From the NCBI GenBank assembly GCA_013180625.2, contig SNVD02013099.1, forward strand, positions 1 to 64,000: DNA of 64,000 bases. The letters are read 5' to 3'. The notes under the pieces are model-generated. The model was not told the DNA's origin. It searched no databases and saw nothing but the letters and a program-made list of their open reading frames with translations. A program made the translations under genes and the position numbers. Positions 57,339-64,000 of this stretch are shown here, one piece after another (position 1 is the first letter of the stretch; the number at the start of each line of letters is the position of its first letter). This stretch comes from Boswellia sacra. Lineage: Eukaryota > Streptophyta > Magnoliopsida > Sapindales > Burseraceae.

Positions 57339-58280
57339 TAATTTAAAAAATCTACCCTTCAATTCCCTCTCTCTCTCTCTCTCTCTCTCCACTGCCACCC
57401 AATATCATCCTCTCATCCATTCAATCCACATTCCTACTCATTGAATTCAATTGCCTTAACCTCCCTAGCCACCTCTCCGGCTTCGAATTCTCTATATGAT
57501 CTGCCGCCGCTCCTCCTCTCGCTGGTGTAATCACTTTTCTCCTCTCCTCTTCTGCATCCTCTTCCTTACAATACTTATCAGCCAGGGAGACATCACCGAT
57601 TTAGCTTTACTCACTTGTTTTCGCCGTTCGATCAACCCGATTTGCGCGAAACATGGTGTTGGTTTCTAGAGGAATATTTTGTGTGATTGTGTTCAATTGG
57701 AAGTTGTCTATTATGTCTATTGAGGAAATGAAAGTAGCAGAGGAGGAGGAGAAGTTTGTAGTGGAAAACGGAGAAGAGAAGAATTTGAACTTGTGTCCAG
57801 AAACAAACACGCCATAGGAGAGAGGTGTTTTCCTTCTTTTTTTTTTTTTGGTACAAATGAGTGACGAGAGTTTTGGGTATTTCTATATTTGTAATCTTAT
57901 TTTCTTTTTTAATTCTATAAATTGTTTTTTTGAGGTTAACTATTATTTTACCATTTTAAGATGAATTTTCTCAATCACTCTCTCTTTTGAGTCAAATATT
58001 TGGGTTTTGTGGGGTTGAAGGTTTGTTGGTGGCTAGGTTAAAAGTTGTCACATTTTGGGTTCGCTGTTTTGAGGTTTTGAGATATATTAGTGGCTGTGAT
58101 GAAGGTTAAGTGGGTGGTTTTGGTGAAATTTTAAGTGTAAATTGTTGACAGGTTGTTTGGCATTTTTACGTTGGTGAGTTGCCGCTGGTTGATGATTTTT
58201 GGGTGGCTATCAATTTTGCTTCGGTTATTGATGATCGCTGATGGTATCTCAAAAAAAAAATGGCATAGCTGAAATCTTTG
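57339..58280. other. No recognisable gene; CT-rich, 5'-UTR-like sequence
   Basis: Contains a (CT)n run at about 57368-57388 followed by a GC-richer stretch to 57640 that resembles the leader and first exon of a plant gene, but I cannot assign a product. Part of the CACTA element if its borders are right. Confidence 0.4.
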
Positions 58281-58289
58281 AATTTAGAA

Positions 58290-59355
58290 GGAATATTTTA
58301 TTTTACCCCCTAAGGTAAGGTCGAATGGTGTCTTTCTCCTTGGATTTTTCAATGTTACAAGTTACCTCCTCAATTCGAATTGAATCCGTTAACTCAAACG
58401 GTAAGGGAGCCTCTGATGATGAGAGAGAAGAAAAGATATACAATAGGACTAAAATATCTTTATTTCACCTACTTTTTATTGTTGAATAGACCATAATACC
58501 AATTTTGTATAAAATTAATAAATTTTTTTATTAAAACCAATTAAAAACTTTTACTCCTTCCCTCCTCTCTCTCTCTCTCTCTCTCTCTCTCCCCTCTCCA
58601 CTTCCGTCATCCTATCGCTATCGCCATTGCTTTGTCGCCACCGCCATTGCAACACTAACCTTCTACATCCCCCTTCGTGTATCTCTCTCACTTCCGCTCC
58701 CGATCCTGGTTCCTTTCCCTCGAGCCGATTTGGAAACCATATAGTTGGCCACTGCTACTGCTTTTCGCCCTCATCCATCGCTACTGCCAATGCTTTCCAC
58801 TCTCTCACAATCTTGGTACCCCTCACCTGCTTCGATTCGGAAACCACACAGCTCATCAAACTCCTTCAATTCAGTTTTTAAGTTTCCCTTTTTAGTTGAT
58901 TTTGATTTTTGTTTTGGATTTTGAATGCATTTGATGTTGTTGGGTTGTAGAGCATCACAAATTTTGGTTGTTTGTGTGGCAGTTGGCTGGGTTATTTAAG
59001 TGGTGATCTTGTTGAGGTGCATTACCAGATGTTGTTGTTAGCTTTGTTGTTCGGATGGTGCTTTACATCGTTGGTTGCTGGGTAGCTTTGGTGCATTGGC
59101 TACATTCTGGATTGCTTGGTTATGAGTCCTGGATATTGAATTTATATAGCTGATTTGGTGTGGCAACATCCACAGTAAGAAAATAAGGGATACTTACATC
59201 TTATTTTTTTCCAACTCAATTTGTTTTCTGTTTTACCCTTACAGAGTTTAAGTTAACGGATTCAATTTGAATTGAGGGGGTAAATTGTAATATTGAAAAA
59301 TCTAAGGGGAAATATGTGAGTGGACCTTACCTTAGGGGGTATAAGTTAATATTCC
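58290..59355. mobile_element. Short non-autonomous Mutator-like element with long inverted repeats
   Basis: Inverted repeats of about 120 bp (58290-58408 and 59236-59355) share GGAATATT, ACCCCCTAAGGTAAGGTC, GATTTTTCAAT-TTACAA and TGAATCCGTTAACT. The 9-bp words on both sides are identical: AATTTAGAA at 58281-58289 and 59356-59364. The interior has a (CT)n run (58565-58592) and a Pro/Ser-rich open stretch (58627-58881), followed by G/T-rich sequence that looks like a captured 5' gene end. No transposase. Confidence 0.88.
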
Positions 59356-59364
59356 AATTTAGAA

Positions 59365-60513
59365 AGAGGGCAGAATCAAGAGGCAGTGGAGCAGTTAGAT
59401 TTTTTGTTGTGTTGAAATTTCATATTTGACCTTCTTCAAATTATTAGTTGTTTGATTTTTTTATTTTATCAGAGGTAAAGCTGTCACTTTATGTCCTGTT
59501 TCTTTTTCCAAATTTGTACATGTTTTATAAAAATAGCTATTTTGGGGTAATTTTGTAATTGCATTGTAGATGGATGGAAAAGTGATGTCTCTTATCAGAA
59601 AATGTCACGAAGGGGTGGCATATGATTATTTTTCAAAAGTGAGGGTACCGGGTAAATAAAAATGATAAACAGTGAATATATGTGTAATTAAGTATAAATT
59701 TAAGGGTGGTCTATGTGATTTGCCCTTTCAAAAATACAAATAATAAAATAAAATAAAATAACCACTTATTTTACATTTTGGTAAATGGTTAGATAGACTT
59801 TTATGATAGATTGAATCATCTCTATCTCCACAATTTTTTTTTTTTGGATATTTCTAGTATTTTATTGAAACTTTACGATGTGAAGTGATTTGTCTGTTAC
59901 ATACATTGGAAGGATAGTGATTGAGTGTTTTATTCACTGGACTCTTCAGTCTTCACTAGAAAACATCTCCTAGACAGTGACATTTTAAAGCCCTTTTAAT
60001 TCCTTCTTTATCTCCTTTGATCTTTTTAGTCATACCTAAACTCCGTTATGCTTCTTGACATAAAAGATAGATGTGCTTTTGGCATTTAAGCATGTGGGCT
60101 ACCACTAATTGCTGAGTAATGGAAAAGTTTTTTAGTCTTGAGTGCTACAGTATAACAAATTTGAGCATTTAATGCATGGAATGGGACTAATTTGCTACTG
60201 GTGTTGGTTATCCTTTGGGTCAATGATTGTGTTGTAGTTGAAAGTTGGTTTTTGTTGTTGCTCTTTTCTTGCGTTACTACTCTCTCACTTCATGACGCAA
60301 AAAAAAAATGTATTTGTTGCTTAATTGTATCTGTAGGTTCATTAAATATCTGATTTGTTTTCCTTGATTATGAAGAAATCATTGGAATATATGTAATTAT
60401 GTAACATAATAAAGTAGTTTAGTGAAAAATGTCCTTTCCTCACTACTAAAGTGGGTATTTTATATTGGGTGCACGACTCTATATTGATCCAACTAGTAAT
60501 GATTTTCTTTCAG
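59365..60513. other. No complete gene; probable captured intron upstream of the PAT1-like exon
   Basis: AT-rich, ending in a TTTCTTTCAG acceptor at 60513. No other features beyond A/T-runs. Confidence 0.4.
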
Positions 60514-60856
60514 GTTCATTTGCTACTGTATGGGTGCAAAGAGATGATTTCCCAAATTAGTATGACTAGCAGATACTTGATATTGAAGGCATTCCAGATG
60601 GTAAACGGGGGCCATCATAGCCTTATTCTTCTTAACCTTACATAACAGCATGAAGGCTTTCGTATAGAACACCTTCATACCATGAAAGCAATAGCAACAG
60701 CTGTGCAATCATATCTGAGCAACACTAGCAGATGCTACACCATCACGAACACTTCTCCAATGAACCAATACTTGTGCCAAAGTCTTCTTTCATGTCATAT
60801 CCACCCCCAGGTGGTAGATCTTAGCAAGCTTCACCAAATCACAACTCCTTGATTAG
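60514..60856 (+). pseudogene. Captured exon resembling PAT1 mRNA-decay factor
   Basis: After an AG acceptor the plus strand reads SFATVWVQRDDFPN, stop, YD, stop, QILDIEGIPDGKRG. Further on it reads RLSYRTPSYHES and HEHFSNEPILVPKSSFMSYP with PPGGRS, stop, QASPNH. This order matches plant PAT1 homologues (WVQ-x-DFPNW-DQ, LYRTSSYP, then EPILVPKSSFTSYPPPGGRSxQASPN), P-body proteins that promote decapping. Several stops and frame slips show it is not functional. It lies in the CACTA element, to the right of the nested Mutator-like elements. Confidence 0.6.
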
Positions 60857-61073
60857 CTGTGTTTTGCTTAACTTCAAAAACTTACAACTGCTCATTGTTG
60901 AAATTTCTTAATTTAGTAGGACAGTAATCAACGGCTACCAGTGGAAATGGTTGACTTTTTAGGCTTTAGAAATTTTCAGATTAATGGGTTATATATGTAG
61001 TTTATGTTAACTATAAACGATGTATCAAAACTATATGATTTATACAATTTATGATTTTATTAATTGATTTTTG

Positions 61074-61075
<2 letters not shown>

Positions 61076-61111
<36 letters not shown>
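61076..61111. repeat. (TA)n microsatellite
   Basis: Pure TA dinucleotide run of about 17 units. Confidence 0.93.
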
Positions 61112-61115
<4 letters not shown>

Positions 61116-61234
61116 TGGATTTTGTTCATTTAGATTTATAATGAAGTAAATATGTTAAAATCAATAGTAGATACAAAAGCAAGTTTTTTTAATGAAAAAA
61201 TTGTCTTTCAAAAATTATATTTTTTCCTACAAAT

Positions 61235-61590
61235 ATACCTTTTACAGTAGTTCTGAAACCGTGGTACAAGGCCTTTTACAGTGGGCCAAAAATGTCTTAC
61301 AATTCATTGTAACATTTTATGGTAGTTTTCATGTTCACTGTAAAAAGTCTTTTACTTACAACGATTCAAAACCGTCATAAAAAAGTGTTATAAAACGACG
61401 TTCAATTTCGCCGTGACTTTTACGGAGAACATGAAAATTGTCGTAAATGGCCTTTTACAGTGAACAATACCGTCGTAAAAGCTTATACGATGATTGCTTT
61501 TATGGCAGACGTAAAACATCGTAAGGCTGCTGCAAAAAGGCTTTCACGATAGTTTTTTATTGTTGTAAAAGTTGCTCTTTGTTGTAGTGC
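61235..61590. repeat. Right subterminal repeats and terminus of the CACTA element
   Basis: Many short direct and inverted copies of a TTTTACRGTG/CGTCGTAAAAG-type motif (for example CCTTTTACAGTGGGCC and CCGTCGTAAAAGC), ending with TTTGTTGTAGTG at 61590, the complement of CACTACAACAAA. This is typical CACTA subterminal structure. Confidence 0.75.
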
Positions 61591-62778
61591 CATTTAGGTT
61601 GAACCAAAGCTTTGTTTAATCGAAGTTTCGAAAAGTTCAATTTGTGTTCTATTAGGCGTTAATGGGTTGCGTTGTTGTCGGGTGTTGTTTGCAATTGATT
61701 TTGGGGAATAATGCGGGAAGAATTAAGATGGAAAGGATGGAGAAAGAGAGATGTATTAGGTTGCGAAGAAAATTAACAGCTCCACCATGTTGTAGCTAGT
61801 TTGAAATTCAAGTACTGCCATATTTTTTTTCTTTTTTAGTGATAATGGTGTTGGTGTCTAAGGAGCTATTGCCTACTAGTACAAGGCGAGAGCTAGGTGA
61901 CAGTGATGCGAGGAGCGAGCCAGAAGGGAGAGAGAAGACGACAAGTGATGGATTTTTTTAATGAATTTTTTTACAAATATTATATGGAATTTTTATCTTT
62001 ATTTTAATAATTATATGGAGAGTATAAAAGTTATTTGAAATTTAAACATTCATTTTAACAGAAGTCAATTAATTGTTGGGTCATTTGAGGCTTATTTTAA
62101 AAGGGTGTGGTCATCTGTGTAATTGGATCTTACTAAAGGTCATCCACACAATTTTTCCTTAAAATAAAATAAAATCTTAATGAATTAAAGTCAATGCCAT
62201 GCAACATCACGTGCAATTTATCAACTCGAATGTCTTTCAGAAAAGCTAACACAATAATAACTAGAGGAAAAAGGATGACTAAGAACACCGCTAGCTACAC
62301 ATATGGCCATAAGGAAAAAAAAGAGAGAGAGAGAGAGAGAGAGACGAAAACACCAATTTGCCACCAAGAGAAACTTCTCGGACATTTTAGTATCATCATA
62401 TTTGTGAGTATCATTATCCCCATAAATCTGTACCAAGGTATCCTTATTGGTCTTTAATTTGAACCAAGTATTGTAACCAATTTGATTTATTTTGAGGTTT
62501 TCAAATAACGTTTGGTGTTTCACTTAACAGACACTTAAAGGAGCTGAATCATTATAAAAGAGTTCAAGACCTGATCATCGACTAGTTGTATGGGATATGA
62601 CAAGTACTTTCTCAAAATATAATATTTCATTTATGCTGGTGTCCATTTATTCAAGTTCTGGAAGTAAATATGAGCCATTTAATCCCAAAATGGAGGTAAA
62701 AATTACAGTCTAAACCTAAGAAAAATGCAAAGAGGGAAAAGCATACAAGATTATGAGTGAATTTCATCCTAGTGAGGA
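61591..62778. other. No recognisable gene
   Basis: AT-rich sequence outside the CACTA element with a (GA)n run at about 62323-62344. No open frame with recognisable motifs. Confidence 0.5.
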
Positions 62779-63988
62779 TAGGGATGGCAAAAATAACCGG
62801 ATAGTCCGGGTACTCAGATTTTCCAAGGACAAATTTTTCCAGATTTGTGGGGTTTAAGTGCGGGGACGGGTGAGAAATTAAAATTTACATCCGGGTGCAG
62901 TATACACCCTCCTCGGCCCGAACCCGTACCAGAAAATATGTTACATTTTAAAAAATTAAAATTATGCATATAATAATGTATTATAATATTTATAATATTA
63001 TTGTCATGTGTTAATATAATATTATTGTCATGTGCTAAAAATTTCAAGTATATTGAAACAAACCCATTTTATTTCTTTTAAGTGAAAAAAGTGCAGAACT
63101 TTGCCAACTCAAGAAAGCAGTCTAAAGATTAATACCCACTAGAGAATAGGCTTAATTGAATTACATGGATAATTTAGTTTAAAAAACAATATGAAGAGAA
63201 AAACAAAATGATCAAAAAAATAATAACCCGTATGACAGACTTTGTTTAACACATAAATAAGTCCAGCTGCCTTTGTCTTGCTTCCAACTCTCAATGATTA
63301 AAGCCAAGCTTTGTAGTTGGCACCTGTTTTTTGATTCCTTTGACTAAGAACCACATGTATTGACAGAGTTTCTGCATTTTTTTAAACATTGGGAAAAACA
63401 GAGAGCACTTAGACTTCAAAAAAATTTCCCAACATCTCAGAATGTGTAAACAACTACAAGTGGAATTTTAAAAGCTCTTTCATCCATTTTTATAGCAGTC
63501 TGTTAGCATTCATAAATTACATAGCCTAACACCCAGGACATTAATACCGGTCCCTTCCTTCTAAAGCTGCTTCAACCATGCCCTCCTCCTTTTATTATAC
63601 ATTTCCAACCAAGCCCCCTGCCATGTAGATGAGCCAATTATTTTATTCATAAATTTGATAAATACTTTAACTTGCTCTGTAAAATCCGGCCAAATTATTG
63701 GGTTAGCATAACAAGTACAATTAATTTGCTCTTTAAAGCAAAAAGTTTTTTTTTTTTTTTACTTTTTAGATTGAATTATGCACAAACCAGGGAAAGCTGG
63801 GGAAATCCAGGGATTTATTTCGGGTAAAATTTGGGTGCGGGGAGAGGAATTACATATCCAGGGAAACCCACACCCGCACCGCATGCAAAAATTTTAGGAA
63901 AAATCAGTGACCGGGGAGGAAAACACACAATCTAGTCCAGGTGCGGAAATGCGAAACCCACACTCGCACCCGGATTTTGCCATCTTTA
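62779..63988. mobile_element. hAT-like non-autonomous element
   Basis: Left end TAGGGATGGCAAAA and right end, read inward, TAAAGATGGCAAAA form short inverted repeats of the type common in plant hAT derivatives. Subterminal regions are rich in CCGGGTGCG/CACCCGCACC words on both sides. The 8-bp flanks (AGTGAGGA and GTCAAGGA) agree only partly, so the duplication is not clean. No transposase frame inside. It ends 12 bases before the end of the window. Confidence 0.6.
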
Positions 63989-64000
63989 GTCAAGGAACTT

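Larger units (their letters stand above)
38156..61590. mobile_element. Large non-autonomous CACTA element carrying gene fragments, with nested insertions
   Basis: Left end CACTACTAGAAA (38156). Right end, read inward, CACTACAACAAA (61590). The three bases outside both ends are CCA (38153-38155 and 61591-61593), the expected 3-bp target duplication. Subterminal words related to TTTTACRGYGG occur near the left end (38190), at 39440-39600 and densely at 61235-61590. No TNP2/TNPD transposase is visible. Captured exon fragments: ARI-like (38764-38884), TOPLESS-like (40131-40485), enolase-like (41435-42087), a possible TPR-protein exon (42740-42930) and PAT1-like (60514-60856). A 13.3 kb and a 1.07 kb Mutator-like element sit inside. 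An alternative right end GGTAGTG exists at 43323, without matching duplication. Confidence 0.58.

Overview
The window is nuclear DNA of a flowering plant, most likely a eudicot. It is AT-rich and dominated by nested plant transposable elements: Ty1/copia, Ty3/gypsy of the Athila and Tat types, a CACTA, Mutator-like elements and a hAT-like element. Captured exon fragments keep plant-style GT-AG introns. I see no intact ordinary host gene. What remains of host genes is a broken transporter gene at the left edge and gene pieces carried by transposons.

Layout, left to right. 144-1966 (-) holds the last two exons of an OCT7/NiaP-like transporter pseudogene. 2465-3392 (-) is the 3' end of a copia element (Copia-1). 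3393-6298 (+) is a second copia (Copia-2): a long LTR, a primer-binding site and a frameshifted gag. Its LTR contains two copies of the Nextera/Tn5 adapter, an assembly artefact. 6299-23236 (-) is an Athila-type array with the order LTR-internal-LTR-internal-LTR. Element A (6299-13198) carries only gag. Element B (11670-23236) carries broken gag-pol plus an intact, intronless LOG-type cytokinin-activating enzyme ORF (14432-15211) and an unrecognised accessory ORF (15531-16080). 23237 to about 26100 (-) is a decayed Tat/Ogre-type gypsy remnant, followed by diverged tandem repeats and unassigned DNA. 28401-38089 (-) is a nearly full-length Sirevirus-like copia (Copia-3) with an extra ORF downstream of pol.

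38156-61590 is best read as one large non-autonomous CACTA element flanked by CCA on both sides. It carries exon fragments resembling an ARIADNE E3 ligase, TOPLESS, enolase, possibly a TPR protein, and PAT1. Nested in it is a 13.3 kb Mutator-like element (44021-57329) with terminal inverted repeats of about 90 bp and a 9-bp target duplication. That element carries a Ulp1/C48 protease pseudogene (+) and a FAR1/MURA-like transposase gene (-) facing each other, plus a satellite of about 165 bp period. A second, 1.07 kb Mutator-like element with its own perfect 9-bp duplication lies at 58290-59355. A hAT-like non-autonomous element ends the window (62779-63988).

The most interesting object is Element B. 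It is an LTR retrotransposon that contains a complete LOG-like ORF in the same orientation as its own genes, with what looks like the ORF's own TATA box and leader. Sibling Element A, in the same array, lacks the LOG segment. The Ulp1 + FAR1 Mutator element and the gene-capturing CACTA come second. All family assignments were made by reading motifs; no database search was run.
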